Source: Sphingomicrobium sp. | GTDB taxonomy: Bacteria > Pseudomonadota > Alphaproteobacteria > Sphingomonadales > Sphingomonadaceae | DNA length: 64,000 nucleotides | Assembly: GCA_036563485.1 (NCBI GenBank) | Contig: DATCMI010000001.1 | Coordinates: 1,551,501-1,615,500 of the forward strand | Reading direction: 5' to 3' | In this document: positions 45,688-55,604 of the stretch, one piece after another | Numbering within the stretch: the stretch's first letter is position 1 | Layout: every line of letters begins with the position of its first letter | Position numbers and translations under genes: made by a program | Notes under the pieces: model-generated | The model's database searches: none | What the model saw: the letters and a program-made list of their open reading frames with translations, nothing else | What the model was told of the DNA's origin: nothing

Positions 45688-45837
45688 ATGATCGGCATCG
45701 CCATCGCCATGTTCATTGCCGTGTTCGGCTGGGGCTCGACCTATTTCGGTTGGTCGGACCCTGACGGAAAGGTTCAGTTGGCGCTCGCGGCCAGCTTCAT
45801 CCTCGGCGCCATCACCGGCTTCAAAGGCAAGAGCTAA
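45688..45837 (+). CDS. Small membrane protein, 49 residues
   Basis: A GGGAGGG ribosome site lies six bases before the ATG at 45688. The 49-residue product has two hydrophobic helices (IGIAIAMFIAVFGWGSTYFGW and VQLALAASFILGAITGF) joined by an acidic turn and a Lys-rich end. It is not part of any recognised family and stands alone between purS (-) and a glycosidase gene (-). Confidence 0.6.
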   Translation: MIGIAIAMFIAVFGWGSTYFGWSDPDGKVQLALAASFILGAITGFKGKS

Positions 45838-45843
45838 AAAGCG

Positions 45844-47109
45844 TCACGACCAGCCCTGGTCCGGCTGCGGTGCAAGCTCCCTGGCGGCCTCGACCACTTC
45901 CGTGAGGTCGATCGGCTGGTCGTAAGGGTCCTCGTCGAGTTCAGTGACCCGCCTCAGTCGCTCCTGCCATTGCCGCAGCGCCGAGGTGTACGGCAGGAAC
46001 GGCTTCCGCATCAGCGCCCCGCTCGGCAACTCCTCGACATCGGCGATCCCCATGTGCAGCCACTCACCGGTGTGCCAGTCGGTCATGTCGACAGCTGGAA
46101 ACAGGCAGATGCCGTGCAGGTCGACGCCGCGGTTCACCGCCGCCAGCGCTTCGCACGTGATGTCGTTGAGCCAGTCCGGCCGGCCGCCGTGAAGCCCCGA
46201 GGTTTCAGCGACGATGCACGGCCGTTTGTACTTGGCCCAGGCTTCTTCCAGCAGGTCGCAGACCGGGCGGATCCGGTCGTCGCCGGGCTCCAGCGGCTGG
46301 TTGGGCTTTCCGCCGCCCTGATATTCCATCTGCCCGAAGCTGTAATTGTTGAAGCCCAGGATATCGATCAGCTCCAGGCTGCCGCCATACTCCGGATTCT
46401 TGAACCCGGAGATCGTGTCCCAGGCGATATAAGCATCGTCATAGGCTTCTCGATGCGCCTCTTCCGCAAGGTCCGGCCGATCGCGCGGCGGCACTACCCA
46501 GACCAGCGGGTCGATGTGGACGAAGCGCGCGTCCGGGAACTCCGTCCTGATCGCTTTGCAAGCGGCGATGTCGGCGCGCGCCAGGGCGAGCGTGAAGCGG
46601 CGCCGGTCGTCCGCCGACTTGCCGAACGGCGCGCACCAGCCCCATTCGCCGCCCATATAGCCCCAGAAGGTCGGCTCGTTGACGGGCGTGATGCACAAAG
46701 GTTCGTGGTGCGCATGCTCGGCGACATGGCGGACCACCGCCAACGCATAAGCGACGAAGCGGCGGACGAAGCCGTCGACATCGTTCAGCGGGTCGAGGTC
46801 GTCGGGATAGCCGTAATGGCAAAGGTCCCAGATCGGCAGGATCTTGTGCCGCCGTTGCGCCGCCAGGAACGGGTCGATCAGCGAGAAATCATACTCGCCA
46901 TTGCCCTTGTCGACGAGAGGCCACGGAATGCCTTCGCGAGCGACGGCGATGCCGAGCGGCGCGAGCATCGCATAATCCTCATCCGCGTGGGCGTAATGGC
47001 CAAGCTCGGCCGAGAGGTCGCGGCGCTTCTTCTCCTTGCCCCACAGGAAGCTTGAACATTCGAAGCCCGAAAGGAAGAAGGTCGGGAAAATACCATCGCG
47101 CCGGGACAT
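45844..47109 (-). CDS. Clan GH-A glycoside hydrolase (beta-glucosidase-like)
   Basis: This 421-residue (beta/alpha)8 enzyme has no signal peptide, so it is probably cytosolic. PTFFLSGFECS opens the barrel, REGIPWPLVDKGNGEYDFSLIDPFLAA gives the substrate strand, and the proton donor Glu is in TPVNEPTFWGYMGGEWGW. The likely nucleophile Glu is in CIVAETSGLHG. The motif set is closest to GH1/GH39-like proteins of sphingomonads and cyanobacteria. Substrate cannot be assigned. Confidence 0.8.
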   Translation of the reverse strand: MSRRDGIFPTFFLSGFECSSFLWGKEKKRRDLSAELGHYAHADEDYAMLAPLGIAVAREGIPWPLVDKGNGEYDFSLIDPFLAAQRRHKILPIWDLCHYGYPDDLDPLNDVDGFVRRFVAYALAVVRHVAEHAHHEPLCITPVNEPTFWGYMGGEWGWCAPFGKSADDRRRFTLALARADIAACKAIRTEFPDARFVHIDPLVWVVPPRDRPDLAEEAHREAYDDAYIAWDTISGFKNPEYGGSLELIDILGFNNYSFGQMEYQGGGKPNQPLEPGDDRIRPVCDLLEEAWAKYKRPCIVAETSGLHGGRPDWLNDITCEALAAVNRGVDLHGICLFPAVDMTDWHTGEWLHMGIADVEELPSGALMRKPFLPYTSALRQWQERLRRVTELDEDPYDQPIDLTEVVEAARELAPQPDQGWS

Positions 47110-47180
47110 GCCCGACCTACGCGTGAACGGCGGTTCCGTTGCACTTGCAACGCTGTCAGTAGCGCCTTAGCGCGTTGGGC

Positions 47181-49241
47181 ATGAGCAGCCCCATCTCGAC
47201 CCGCAAGCACGGCGACGTGCTGATCATCCTTTCGAATAATCCGCCGGTAAACGCGCTTAGCGCCGCGGTGCGCAAAGGCCTGGTGGAAGCAATCGAGGAG
47301 GCCGAGGCCGACGAGAGCGTCAATGCCGTCGTCATCGCCTGCGAAGGCCAGACCTTCTTTGCCGGCGCTGATGTCAGCGAGTTCGGCACGCCCAAGGCGT
47401 TCGAGCAGCCGATGCTTCCGCAGGTCGTCGACATCATCGAAGGCTGCAGCAAGCCGGTCGTCGCGGCGATCCACGGCACCGCGCTCGGCGGTGGACTCGA
47501 GGTCGCGCTGGCCTGCCATTACCGCGTCGCGGATCCCACAGCGAAGCTCGGCACGCCCGAAGTGAAGCTCGGCCTGCTGCCGGGTGCGGGCGGTACGCAG
47601 CGCCTGCCGCGCGTCGCCGGGGTCGAAAAAGCTCTCGAAATGTGCGCGGCGGGCAATCCGATCGGCGCCAAGCAAGCTGCGGAATGCGGCTTGGTAGACC
47701 GTCTAATCGAGGGCGATCTGATCCCCCACGCCGTCGCTTATGCTGAGGAAGTGCGCGACGTCCGCCCGCTCCAGAAAAGCTCCGAGCGCCAGAGCCGCGT
47801 CGACAATGTCGACCCGTCGGTGTTCGACGACTTTCTGAAGGCCAACGGGCGCAAGTTCCGGGGCTTCGATGCGCCGCTTAAGAATGTCGAGGCAGTGCGT
47901 ATCGCTACCCAGAAGCCTTATGCCGAGGGCGTGCTCGAAGAGCGCAAATTGTTCATGGAGCTGATGAACGGCACCCAGGCGAAGGCGCAGCAATATTTCT
48001 TCTTCGCCGAGCGCAAGGCGAACAAGATCGAAGGCCTCGCCGAGGACGTGCGGCCGCGCGACATCAAGCGCGTCGGCGTGATCGGCGCCGGGACGATGGG
48101 CGGCGGCATTTCGATGAACTTCCTGTCGGCCGGCATCCCGGTGACGATCATCGAGATGCAGCAGGACGCGCTCGACCGCGGTACCGGCGTGATGCGCAAG
48201 AATTACGAAGCGAGTGCCGCGAAGGGCAAGCTCACGACCGATCAGGTCGAAAAAGCCATGGGGCTCCTCAACCCGACGCTCGACTTCGACGCGCTCGCCG
48301 ACTGCGACCTCATCATCGAGGCCGTGTACGAGAATATGGACGTGAAGAAGGAAGTGTTCGGCCGGCTCGACAAGATCGCCAAGCCGGGCGCGATCCTCGC
48401 CTCCAACACCTCCTATTTGAACATCAACGAGATCGCAGCGAGCATCTCGCGGCCGCAGGACGTCGTCGGCATGCACTTCTTCTCGCCGGCCAACATCATG
48501 AAGCTGCTCGAGGTCGTGCGCGGCGACAAGACGGCGCCCGACGTGCTTCTGACCGCGATGCAGCTCGGCAAGAAGATCCGGAAGGTGCCGGTCGTCGCCG
48601 GCGTCTGCCACGGCTTCATCGGCAACCGCATGCTGATGCCGCGGCAGATCGAGGCGACCAAGCTGCTGCTCGAAGGCGCGACGCCCGAACAGGTCGACCG
48701 CGTCCATGTCGAATTCGGCATGCCCATGGGGCCGTTCCAGATGGCCGACCTCGCCGGCGTCGACATCGGCTGGCACCGCGACCCCAGCCGTATCGAGAAT
48801 GTCCGCGACGCGCTCTGCGCGATCGACCGCTGGGGCCAGAAGAAGGGCGCCGGCTTCTACGACTATGACGACAAGCGCCGGCCGAGCCCGAGCCCCAAGG
48901 TCCAGCAGATCATCGAGGAATTCGCCGCCAAGCAAGGCGTCGAGCGTCGCGAGATCAGCGACCAGGAAATCGTCGAGCGCACGCTCTACACGATGGTCAA
49001 CGAGGGCGCGAAGATCCTCGAGGAAGGCATCGCCCAGCGTGCGTCGGATATCGATGTCGTTTGGGTCTACGGCTATGGCTGGCCGGTCTACCGCGGCGGC
49101 CCGATGTTCTGGGCCGACACCGAAGGCGCGGCCAAGATCGTCGAAGGCCTGAAGCGCCAGGAAGAGCGGATGAAGCCGGAATTCAGCTTCTCGCAGCTCC
49201 TCCTCGACAAGGCCGAGAAGGGCGAGCGCTTCGGGCGCTAG
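47181..49241 (+). CDS. fadJ: Bifunctional enoyl-CoA hydratase / 3-hydroxyacyl-CoA dehydrogenase
   Basis: This 686-residue enzyme performs two steps of fatty acid beta-oxidation. The N-terminal crotonase domain has [11 protein letters not shown] and [49 protein letters not shown] with the two catalytic Glu residues. The NAD domain starts [24 protein letters not shown] (~residue 295). The C-terminal 3HCDH domain has [17 protein letters not shown] with the catalytic His-Glu and GFIGNRML. The ATG at 47181 is used rather than a TTG two codons earlier. The thiolase partner is not adjacent. Confidence 0.93.
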   Translation: MSSPISTRKHGDVLIILSNNPPVNALSAAVRKGLVEAIEEAEADESVNAVVIACEGQTFFAGADVSEFGTPKAFEQPMLPQVVDIIEGCSKPVVAAIHGTALGGGLEVALACHYRVADPTAKLGTPEVKLGLLPGAGGTQRLPRVAGVEKALEMCAAGNPIGAKQAAECGLVDRLIEGDLIPHAVAYAEEVRDVRPLQKSSERQSRVDNVDPSVFDDFLKANGRKFRGFDAPLKNVEAVRIATQKPYAEGVLEERKLFMELMNGTQAKAQQYFFFAERKANKIEGLAEDVRPRDIKRVGVIGAGTMGGGISMNFLSAGIPVTIIEMQQDALDRGTGVMRKNYEASAAKGKLTTDQVEKAMGLLNPTLDFDALADCDLIIEAVYENMDVKKEVFGRLDKIAKPGAILASNTSYLNINEIAASISRPQDVVGMHFFSPANIMKLLEVVRGDKTAPDVLLTAMQLGKKIRKVPVVAGVCHGFIGNRMLMPRQIEATKLLLEGATPEQVDRVHVEFGMPMGPFQMADLAGVDIGWHRDPSRIENVRDALCAIDRWGQKKGAGFYDYDDKRRPSPSPKVQQIIEEFAAKQGVERREISDQEIVERTLYTMVNEGAKILEEGIAQRASDIDVVWVYGYGWPVYRGGPMFWADTEGAAKIVEGLKRQEERMKPEFSFSQLLLDKAEKGERFGR

Positions 49242-50371
49242 TCCAACGTGGTCCGGTAGGCGCGGACCGCAAGGGTCGACACCACAGCCATGAACAGCGC
49301 CAGTGCGCCGATGCTCGGCAGCGCCGCATCCACGCCGACGCCTTTCAGCATTGCGCCGCGCACCACGCGCAGCATGTGTGTCACCGGAATGACGCTGCCG
49401 ATCCACTGCGCCCACTGCGGCATGCCCTTGAACGGGAACAGGAAGCCCGACAGCAGGATCGACGGCAGGAAGTAGAAGAAGGCCATCTGCATCGCCTGCA
49501 GCTGGTTGCGCGCGACGGTCGAGATCAGGAAGCCGAGCGCCAGGCTGCCGATGATGAACAGGAAGATGCCGAGCACCAGCGCTGCCCAGCCGCCGCTCAA
49601 CGGCACGCCGAACAGGAAGTGCGCGACGGTGATGATGATCGTCGCCTGCGTCAGCCCGACAAGCACATAGGGCGTCAGCTTGCCGACCATAACCTCGAGC
49701 GGCCGAAGCGGCGTGGCGAGCAAGGTTTCCATCGTCCCGCGCTCGGACTCCCGGGTCATTGCGAGCGCCGTCATCATCACGAGGGTCAGCGACAGCACGA
49801 TCGCGAGCAGCCCCGGGACGATGTTGTAGGACGTGATCGATTCCGGATTGTAGCGCCGCTGGACGACTACCTCGAACGGCTCCGCGCTTGCGCCGCGGCT
49901 CGCCAGCGGGCCGGTCAGGTCGTGGCGCAAGGCATATTGCGGGAGTGCCGCCAGCGCCGAGACGCCGCCGCCGGTCGCGGTCGGATCCGATGCGTCTGTT
50001 TCGACCAGGATCTGTGGCTTCTCACCGCGCACTAAGCGCCGGCTAAAGTCCCCCGGGATAGTAACAGCGAACAGCACCTCGCCGCGCTCGATCATCCGGT
50101 TGAGCTCGCGCGGCGTGTTCGCGCTCCGCTCGATGTCGAAATATCCGCTGTTCTGCATCGATGCGATGATCGAGCGCGGATATTCGCCTTGGTCCTGCGC
50201 CAGCACCGCGGTCGGCAAATGTTTCGGGTCAGTGTTGATCGCGTAGCCGAACAGAAGCAGCTGGATCAGCGGAATCCCGAAGATCATCCCGGCGGTCAGA
50301 CGGTCGCGGGACAGCTGCCGGAACTCCTTCGTCAGCACCGCGAGGATGCGTGAAAGCGACAGGCCGGTCAT
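49238..50371 (-). CDS. ABC-2 type efflux permease
   Basis: This 377-residue permease has one N-terminal helix ([17 protein letters not shown]), a large periplasmic domain (~residues 50-175), and five C-terminal helices, the ABC2_membrane layout of YbhS/YbhR and YhhJ. The [26 protein letters not shown] motif is diagnostic. It is the last gene of the TetR-OMF-HlyD-ATPase-permease operon and overlaps the ATPase gene by four bases. Only one permease is present, so a homodimer is expected. Confidence 0.92.
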   Translation of the reverse strand: MTGLSLSRILAVLTKEFRQLSRDRLTAGMIFGIPLIQLLLFGYAINTDPKHLPTAVLAQDQGEYPRSIIASMQNSGYFDIERSANTPRELNRMIERGEVLFAVTIPGDFSRRLVRGEKPQILVETDASDPTATGGGVSALAALPQYALRHDLTGPLASRGASAEPFEVVVQRRYNPESITSYNIVPGLLAIVLSLTLVMMTALAMTRESERGTMETLLATPLRPLEVMVGKLTPYVLVGLTQATIIITVAHFLFGVPLSGGWAALVLGIFLFIIGSLALGFLISTVARNQLQAMQMAFFYFLPSILLSGFLFPFKGMPQWAQWIGSVIPVTHMLRVVRGAMLKGVGVDAALPSIGALALFMAVVSTLAVRAYRTTLD

Positions 50372-51288
50372 GCGGCCTCCTTCGGCCGCTCGGACAGCAT
50401 CAGGTGGATGAACACGTCTTCCAGCGTCGGCTCGACTTCCGTCCAGCGGAACGGCTCGCGCCGGTAAGGGGCGATCGCCGCGTCGAGCGCAGCCTTGTCG
50501 GTGCCGCTGACGTGAAGCGCCGGGCCGAACGGCGAGACCATGCCGATGCCGGGCTTGCCGCGCAGCTCGCTTGCCAGCCGGTCCGCCCGCGGCCCCTCCG
50601 CCTCGAACGTGACGAGGCGCGAATCCGCAATCAGCTCGTCCGCTGTGCCGCGCGCGATCAAGTCGCCGTTGAAGATGTAGGCGATATCGTGACAGCGCTC
50701 CGCCTCGTCCATGTAATGGGTCGAAACGAGGACGGTGATTCCGCCGTCCGCGAGCGCATGGATCTCGTCCCAGAACTCGCGCCGCGCCTGGGGATCGACG
50801 CCCGCGGTCGGCTCATCGAGCAGCAGCAGCTTGGGTTCGTGGAGCGTCGCGGCAGCAAGCGCCAGCCGCTGCTTCCACCCGCCCGACAATTGCCCGGCCA
50901 GCTGGTGCCGCCGATGCGCAAGGCCGAGCTTTTCGAGCGCGTCATCGACCCGGCTTGCGACCTCGTCGAGGCTGTAGACCTGAGCGACGAACATCAGGTT
51001 TTCGTCGATGGTCAGGTCTTCGTAGAGCGAGAAGCGCTGTGTCATATAGCCGGTCTGGCGCTTGATCGCCGCGGCTTCGCGCGGGAAGTCGAGGCCCAGC
51101 ACCTCGCCCGATCCGCTGTCGGGGGTCAGCAGCCCGCACAGCATCCGCAGGGTCGTCGTCTTGCCCGAGCCGTTCGGCCCAAGGAAGCCGGTGATGTGCC
51201 CGCGTTCGACCTGCAGCGCGACGTCCTTGACGACGCGGTTGCCGCCGAAGCTCTTGTTGAGTCCGGTAACGTCGATGGCCAAGGTCAC
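50368..51288 (-). CDS. ABC efflux ATPase
   Basis: This 306-residue ATPase powers the adjoining permease. Walker A is FLGPNGSGKTTTL, signature LSGGWKQRLALAAA, Walker B LLLLDEPTAGVDP and switch His in VLVSTHYMDEAERC. The start is a GTG at 51288 overlapping the HlyD stop (GTGA). A much longer in-frame opening upstream is only the shadow of the HlyD gene. Confidence 0.93.
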   Translation of the reverse strand: MTLAIDVTGLNKSFGGNRVVKDVALQVERGHITGFLGPNGSGKTTTLRMLCGLLTPDSGSGEVLGLDFPREAAAIKRQTGYMTQRFSLYEDLTIDENLMFVAQVYSLDEVASRVDDALEKLGLAHRRHQLAGQLSGGWKQRLALAAATLHEPKLLLLDEPTAGVDPQARREFWDEIHALADGGITVLVSTHYMDEAERCHDIAYIFNGDLIARGTADELIADSRLVTFEAEGPRADRLASELRGKPGIGMVSPFGPALHVSGTDKAALDAAIAPYRREPFRWTEVEPTLEDVFIHLMLSERPKEAA

Positions 51289-52229
51289 GGCAGCGGCACC
51301 ACCTCGACCGGCTGGCCTGGGTTCAGCTTGCCGCCGTTCGCTACCAGCGCTTCGACCATGAACACCATGCGGTCGCGGCTTTCGCGGCTGAAGATCACCG
51401 GCGGCGTGAATTCCGGATCCGGGCTGACGTACCTGATGCGGCCACTCAGCCCCTGCGCGCAGCCGTCGCAGGAGAAGCGCACGGTCTTGCCCGGCTGGTA
51501 TTTTGCGACCGCCTTTTCGGGGACGAAGAAGCGCAGCTTCACCTTGGCATCGGGGATGATGCTGACGACCGGCTGGTTGGCCGCGACCCATTCGCCCTGC
51601 TGGTAATAAACCTGGCTGACGCGCCCCGCGGCCGGCGCGCTCGGGGAAAGCTGGGCCATCTGAATGTCCACGCTGCGCTTGCCGCCCTCGGCCTGCCGGG
51701 TCTGCGCCTGCGCTGCACCGATCTCGGCGCGGCGCGCGTCGGCGGCCTTGCGTGCTGCCACGACGGCGGCTTGGGCCTCGCGATAGGCCGCGCGGGCAGC
51801 ATCCAGGTCCTTGCCGGCAACTGCTGCGGGATCGTCGCGCCGCACCGCCTCGAGCCGCGCGAGATCGCTCCGCGCCCGCTCCGCCGCCGCTGCGTTCGCC
51901 GTCACGTTGGCTAGCGCTTGGGTCAGGTTCGCCTGCGCGGTTGCGATCTGCGTCACCGTCGCGCTGATGTTCGCGCTCGCCTGCTGGCCTTGCGCTTCCA
52001 GCGTCGCCGGCGCGATGCGGAACAGCGCCTGTCCAGGCGTCACTCGCTGCCCGTCCGTGACCGCCACGCTTTCGACCGTGCCCGACACCGGCGCCGCCAT
52101 GTCGAGATTGTCGCTGACGACGTATCCGGACAAATAGCTGCCCTCCTTCGGCGAGGCGAGCAGCCGCCAGGCGACGAGCGCCGCAGCGATGATCACGACG
52201 GCAATGACGATCGGGCGGGCTCGGCTCAT
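51285..52229 (-). CDS. HlyD-family efflux adaptor
   Basis: This 314-residue membrane fusion protein has one N-terminal helix (PIVIAVVIIAAALVAWRLLA). The lipoyl half MAAPVSGTVESVAVTDGQRVTPGQALFRI comes next, then a long Ala/Gln/Arg coiled coil (~75-180) and SAPAAGRVSQVYYQQGEWV as the second half. It resembles YbhG/YhiI adaptors that link ABC-2 pumps to TolC-type channels. The ATG at 52229 overlaps the OMF stop. Confidence 0.92.
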   Translation of the reverse strand: MSRARPIVIAVVIIAAALVAWRLLASPKEGSYLSGYVVSDNLDMAAPVSGTVESVAVTDGQRVTPGQALFRIAPATLEAQGQQASANISATVTQIATAQANLTQALANVTANAAAAERARSDLARLEAVRRDDPAAVAGKDLDAARAAYREAQAAVVAARKAADARRAEIGAAQAQTRQAEGGKRSVDIQMAQLSPSAPAAGRVSQVYYQQGEWVAANQPVVSIIPDAKVKLRFFVPEKAVAKYQPGKTVRFSCDGCAQGLSGRIRYVSPDPEFTPPVIFSRESRDRMVFMVEALVANGGKLNPGQPVEVVPLP

Positions 52230-53662
52230 GAGCGGGCTCCCAGCTCGGGCCAGCCGCCGCCAAGCGCCTTGGTCAGCGCGACGCTGTGCCTTGCAAGCTC
52301 GCCTCTGGTTTCGATCACTTGACCCTCCAGTGCGATGCGCCCGGCCTGCGCCTGCAGGACGTCGCTGTAGGTGACGAGCCCGCCGCGGTAGCGGGTGCGC
52401 GCAAGTTCCTCGGCACGCCGGGAAGCGGCGAGAGACGCATCCAGACTCGCGAGCTGGCGCCGGTCTTTCTCGATGTTGGACAGCGCATCCTCCACGTCGC
52501 GAAGCGCGAGGAGGATGGACTTGCGATAGGCGATCAGCGCCTGTTCCTGCCGCGCGTTCGTCACAGCGACATTGGCTTTTCGGCGGCCGCCATCGAATAG
52601 AGGCCAGTCGACCGCGCCTCCCGCCGTGAAGGCGCGGCTGCCCCATTCGAGCAGGCTGCCGAGCGCGGTGCTGACTAGGGCAGGGGCGGCGGTCAGGGAG
52701 AAGCGCGGGTAGAGGTCGGCGGTGGCGACGCCGATGTCCGCCGTCGCCGCGGCAAGGTTGCGCTCGGTCGCGCGGATGTCGGGGCGGCGCCGAAGCAGGT
52801 CGGATGGCAGGCCGGCGGGAACGTCGGGCACCCGCGGCAGTGCTTGGGGCTCGGCGAGGATGCCGATCAGCGATTCCGGGCTCGTGCCGGTCAGCACACC
52901 GAGCGCATGCATCTGCGCCGCGGCTTGCGCCTTCAGCGGCGGGAGCGCCGCGCTCGCTTGCTCCAGCGTCGAGCGCTGCTGGGCAAGATCCTGGCCCGTC
53001 ACCAGGCCGCCGCGCACCCGTGCGTCGACGATGTCCAGCGCCCGCTGCTGCCGCGCCACTTCGGCTTCGGCGATCGCGATGCGCTGCTGCAGCGTGCGGA
53101 GCGTCAGGTAGGCATTAGCCGTCTCGGCGGCGACGCTGACCTGCACGTCGCGCCGGTTCCACAGCGCGGCTTCGCTGCGCCCGCGCGTTGCTTCGATGCT
53201 GCGGCGGTTGCGCCCGAACAAGTCGATCTCCCAGCTTGCATCGAAGCCGGCGCGGAAGGTCGTGAACTCTGATCCGGGCAGCCCGAATCCGCCGCCCTGC
53301 GGCCCGCCGGCACCGGGCGGTGCCGGAATCGCATTCTCGCTGATCCGCTGCCGAGCCACGGAGCCTTGGCCCGCGACCTGCGGTGAACTAGCGGCACCGG
53401 CCGCGCGCTCCTGCGCCCGCGCTTCACGGATGCGCGCCGCTGCGCTCTGGACGTCGAGGTTCTGCGCCACCGCGCGGTTGACGAGGTCGTCGAGCAATGG
53501 ATCGCCGAACGACTTCCACCACTGGCCGAGTTCTTCGTCGCTCATTGCCTCAACCGGGGAGGCTTCCGCATAGGACGGCGGCACCGGCACGTTCGGGCGG
53601 GCATAGTCCGGGCCGACGGTGCAACCCGCAAGCAACAAGCTGGCCAACGCGACGCGCTTCAC
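52226..53662 (-). CDS. NodT-family outer-membrane efflux lipoprotein
   Basis: This 478-residue channel has a lipoprotein signal (VALASLLLAGCTVGPDY, lipid Cys14) and the NodT start YARPNVPVPPSYAE. Two OEP repeats contain the coiled coils, and DLLRRRPDIRATERNLAAATADIGVATADLYPRFSLT is diagnostic. It forms the outer-membrane part of the ABC/HlyD pump in the same operon. It overlaps the TetR gene by ATGA. Confidence 0.94.
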   Translation of the reverse strand: MKRVALASLLLAGCTVGPDYARPNVPVPPSYAEASPVEAMSDEELGQWWKSFGDPLLDDLVNRAVAQNLDVQSAAARIREARAQERAAGAASSPQVAGQGSVARQRISENAIPAPPGAGGPQGGGFGLPGSEFTTFRAGFDASWEIDLFGRNRRSIEATRGRSEAALWNRRDVQVSVAAETANAYLTLRTLQQRIAIAEAEVARQQRALDIVDARVRGGLVTGQDLAQQRSTLEQASAALPPLKAQAAAQMHALGVLTGTSPESLIGILAEPQALPRVPDVPAGLPSDLLRRRPDIRATERNLAAATADIGVATADLYPRFSLTAAPALVSTALGSLLEWGSRAFTAGGAVDWPLFDGGRRKANVAVTNARQEQALIAYRKSILLALRDVEDALSNIEKDRRQLASLDASLAASRRAEELARTRYRGGLVTYSDVLQAQAGRIALEGQVIETRGELARHSVALTKALGGGWPELGARS

Positions 53663-54300
53663 GGCGCCTGCTCCGTCAGCAGCCCGTGAAGCACCGTCTC
53701 GGCATGCTGCATCGCCAGTGCGTTGAGGTCGATCGGCGCCCCGCCGACCGGCTCGAGCGTCTCGCGCCAGATCAGCCCCATCAGCATCGCGCCCATGACG
53801 CTGACGGCGTGCAGGCGCGGATCGCCGGGGCGAATGTCACCGCGGTCCTGCGCTTTGGCCACCGCGCCGGCGAGCGTCGCCAGCGCCTTGCTGACCACCT
53901 CGTCGTGCCAGACCTTGGCGAGCTCGGGGAAGTTGCGGGACTCGCCGATCACCATCTTCGCAACCGAGCCGATGCGCCCCTCGGTCGCCTTCATCGCCAC
54001 CATCGGCAGCAGCATGCGGACGACCGTCGGGAAGGGGACTTCCGCCGCTTCGATCTGGCTGCGGACTGCATCGACATTGGGCGATACCGTGTTGCGCACG
54101 ACCGCGCGGAACAGCTCCTCCTTGCTTTGGAAATAAAGGTAGAGCGTGCCCTTGGAGACGCCCGCGCGCTTGGCGATTTCGTCGAGCTTGGCGGCCGCGA
54201 AGCCCTTCTCCGCGAACACATCCAGTGCCGCGGCGCAGATCTCCTGCGGGCGGTCCTCGGCGCGGCGTTGCCACCGTGGTTGTTTGTTGCTTTGTTTCAT
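53659..54300 (-). CDS. TetR-family repressor of the efflux operon
   Basis: This 213-residue repressor has the N-terminal TetR HTH (ICAAALDVFAEKGFAAAKLDEIAKRAGVSKGTLYLYFQSKEELFRAVV) and an AcrR-type ligand-binding C domain. It is the first gene of the operon, so it is probably autoregulated together with the pump. The ATG at 54300 overlaps a perfect 20-bp palindrome. Its inducer is unknown. Confidence 0.93.
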   Translation of the reverse strand: MKQSNKQPRWQRRAEDRPQEICAAALDVFAEKGFAAAKLDEIAKRAGVSKGTLYLYFQSKEELFRAVVRNTVSPNVDAVRSQIEAAEVPFPTVVRMLLPMVAMKATEGRIGSVAKMVIGESRNFPELAKVWHDEVVSKALATLAGAVAKAQDRGDIRPGDPRLHAVSVMGAMLMGLIWRETLEPVGGAPIDLNALAMQHAETVLHGLLTEQAP

Positions 54301-54318
54301 AACTGACCGGTCAGTTAT
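54299..54318. promoter_or_regulatory. Perfect 20-bp TetR operator
   Basis: ATAACTGACC/GGTCAGTTAT is an exact inverted repeat. It covers the first bases of the repressor start codon, the predicted transcription start and part of the -10 TATATA (54321-54316). TGACCGGTCA is a common TetR-family half-site pair. Confidence 0.85.
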
Positions 54319-54344
54319 ATACGCGAGTAAACATTTTCTCGCAA
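54316..54344 (-). promoter_or_regulatory. Promoter of the efflux operon
   Basis: On the minus strand TTGCGA (54344-54339), 17 bases, then TATATA (54321-54316) gives a good sigma-70-like promoter. Transcription would start near 54309 inside the operator, leaving a leader of about ten bases. Confidence 0.6.
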
Positions 54345-54364
54345 ACGCTAAGAAGCGCGGCGAC

Positions 54365-55558
54365 TCAGTGGGTTGTGGTTTTTGGCCCCTCGTCGTGCAG
54401 CAACGCCAGCATGGCGATGGCGACGGCCGCGACTCCGGCGCTGGCGATGAAGGTCGCCGCGGCACCGTCCCGGTCCCAAATGATTCCGGCAGCCAGGCTG
54501 GCGAGCAGGGAACCGATGCCTGTCACGAAGTAGAAGGCGCCGAAGCTGGTGGCGCGCAGCTTCTCCGGCGCGCTGTCAGCGATCATGCGCGCGAAGATGC
54601 CCTGCGTCAGCGCCATATGGGCGCCCCACAGAACGGTGCCGGCCACCAAGCCCGCGAAGGTGTCGGTGTTCGCCAGCACGAGATTGCCCGCGATGAGCAG
54701 GCCGATGCCAGCCATCAGGATCGTCCGCGGGCTCATGCGGTCGCTCAGCGATCCAGCCGGATAAGCGAGCGCGACATACGCGAGGTTGAAGATGGCCAAT
54801 GTCAGCGGTGACATGGCCTCGCTGAGCCCGACATCGAGGCCCTTCAGGATCAGGAAGGCTTCGGAAAAGCGGGCGAGCGCGAACAGGAAGCCGACGGCAA
54901 GCAGCCGCGTCGTCTGGCGGTCGAGCTCGCGAAAGCCGGCGAAGAAAGGCGACGCCTTCGTCGGCGCGGCACGCTGCTCCGGCTCGCGCAGCGCCAACCA
55001 CGCGAGCAGGAAGGACAGAGCCGCCGGGATCACTGCGATCCAGAACACCGCACGGATGTTGCTCGCCAGAAGCGCCATGAGGCCAATGGCGGCGAGCGGC
55101 GCGAGCAACGCCCCGGCGGTATCCAGCGCCTGCCTGAGGCCGAAGGCGCGGCCGCGGATTTCCGGCGGCGTTTCGTCGGCGATCATCGCGTCGCGTGGAC
55201 TTCCGCGAAGTCCCTTGCCGACGCGGTCAGCGAAGCGCGCCGCCATTACCGCGGGCGCGCTGCCGGCGAGCGGGAACAAGGGTTTCGACAGCGCCGCCAG
55301 CCCATAGCCCGCCATGATCCACGGCTTGCGCTTCCGGCTGCGGTCGGACAGCCGCCCCGACAGCAGCTTGCCGAAGTTCGCCGTCGCTTCGGCGATGCCG
55401 TCAATGGCGCCGACCGCCGTCGCGGGCAGCCCCAGGACGATGGTGATGAAGGCCGGGAGCAGCGAGTGATAGATCTCGCTCGACAAGTCCATCAACAGGC
55501 TGACGAAGCCGAGCACCCAGACGTTTCGAGGAAGGCGAGGGCGGCTGCTCACCTGCAC
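54365..55558 (-). CDS. Major facilitator superfamily transporter
   Basis: This 397-residue transporter has twelve hydrophobic segments. The opening VLGFVSLLMDLSSEIYHSLLPAF, the GRLSDRSRKRKPW loop after helix 2 and RFADRVGKGLRGSPRDAMIADETPPEIRGRAFGLRQALDTAG are typical of a subgroup that includes NreB-like exporters. The start is a GTG at 55558; a second GTG two codons later is equally possible. It is divergent from the MarR gene, with only 46 bases between the starts. Confidence 0.88.
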   Translation of the reverse strand: MQVSSRPRLPRNVWVLGFVSLLMDLSSEIYHSLLPAFITIVLGLPATAVGAIDGIAEATANFGKLLSGRLSDRSRKRKPWIMAGYGLAALSKPLFPLAGSAPAVMAARFADRVGKGLRGSPRDAMIADETPPEIRGRAFGLRQALDTAGALLAPLAAIGLMALLASNIRAVFWIAVIPAALSFLLAWLALREPEQRAAPTKASPFFAGFRELDRQTTRLLAVGFLFALARFSEAFLILKGLDVGLSEAMSPLTLAIFNLAYVALAYPAGSLSDRMSPRTILMAGIGLLIAGNLVLANTDTFAGLVAGTVLWGAHMALTQGIFARMIADSAPEKLRATSFGAFYFVTGIGSLLASLAAGIIWDRDGAAATFIASAGVAAVAIAMLALLHDEGPKTTTH

Positions 55559-55565
55559 CTGCTAG

Positions 55566-55601
55566 ATGCAACATTGCGCGCCTGCAAATCTTTGCTACGC
55601 T
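55566..55601 (+). promoter_or_regulatory. MarR promoter with adjoining half-operator
   Basis: ATGCAACA (55566-55573) abuts TTGCGC (55574-55579), and TACGCT (55596-55601) follows after 16 bases. The MarR ATG is four bases further on, with no ribosome site, so the mRNA may be leaderless. The same TGTTGCAT motif recurs in a palindrome downstream of the gene. Confidence 0.4.
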
Positions 55602-55604
55602 GCA

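Noticed and set aside
47703-49415. 570-codon open frame antisense to the fadJ-like gene
   Set aside because: It has no domain, and the sense gene has full catalytic motifs.
51289-52263. Upstream extension of the ABC ATPase frame
   Set aside because: It runs in another frame through the HlyD gene; the GTG at 51288 gives the normal ATPase start and overlaps the HlyD stop.
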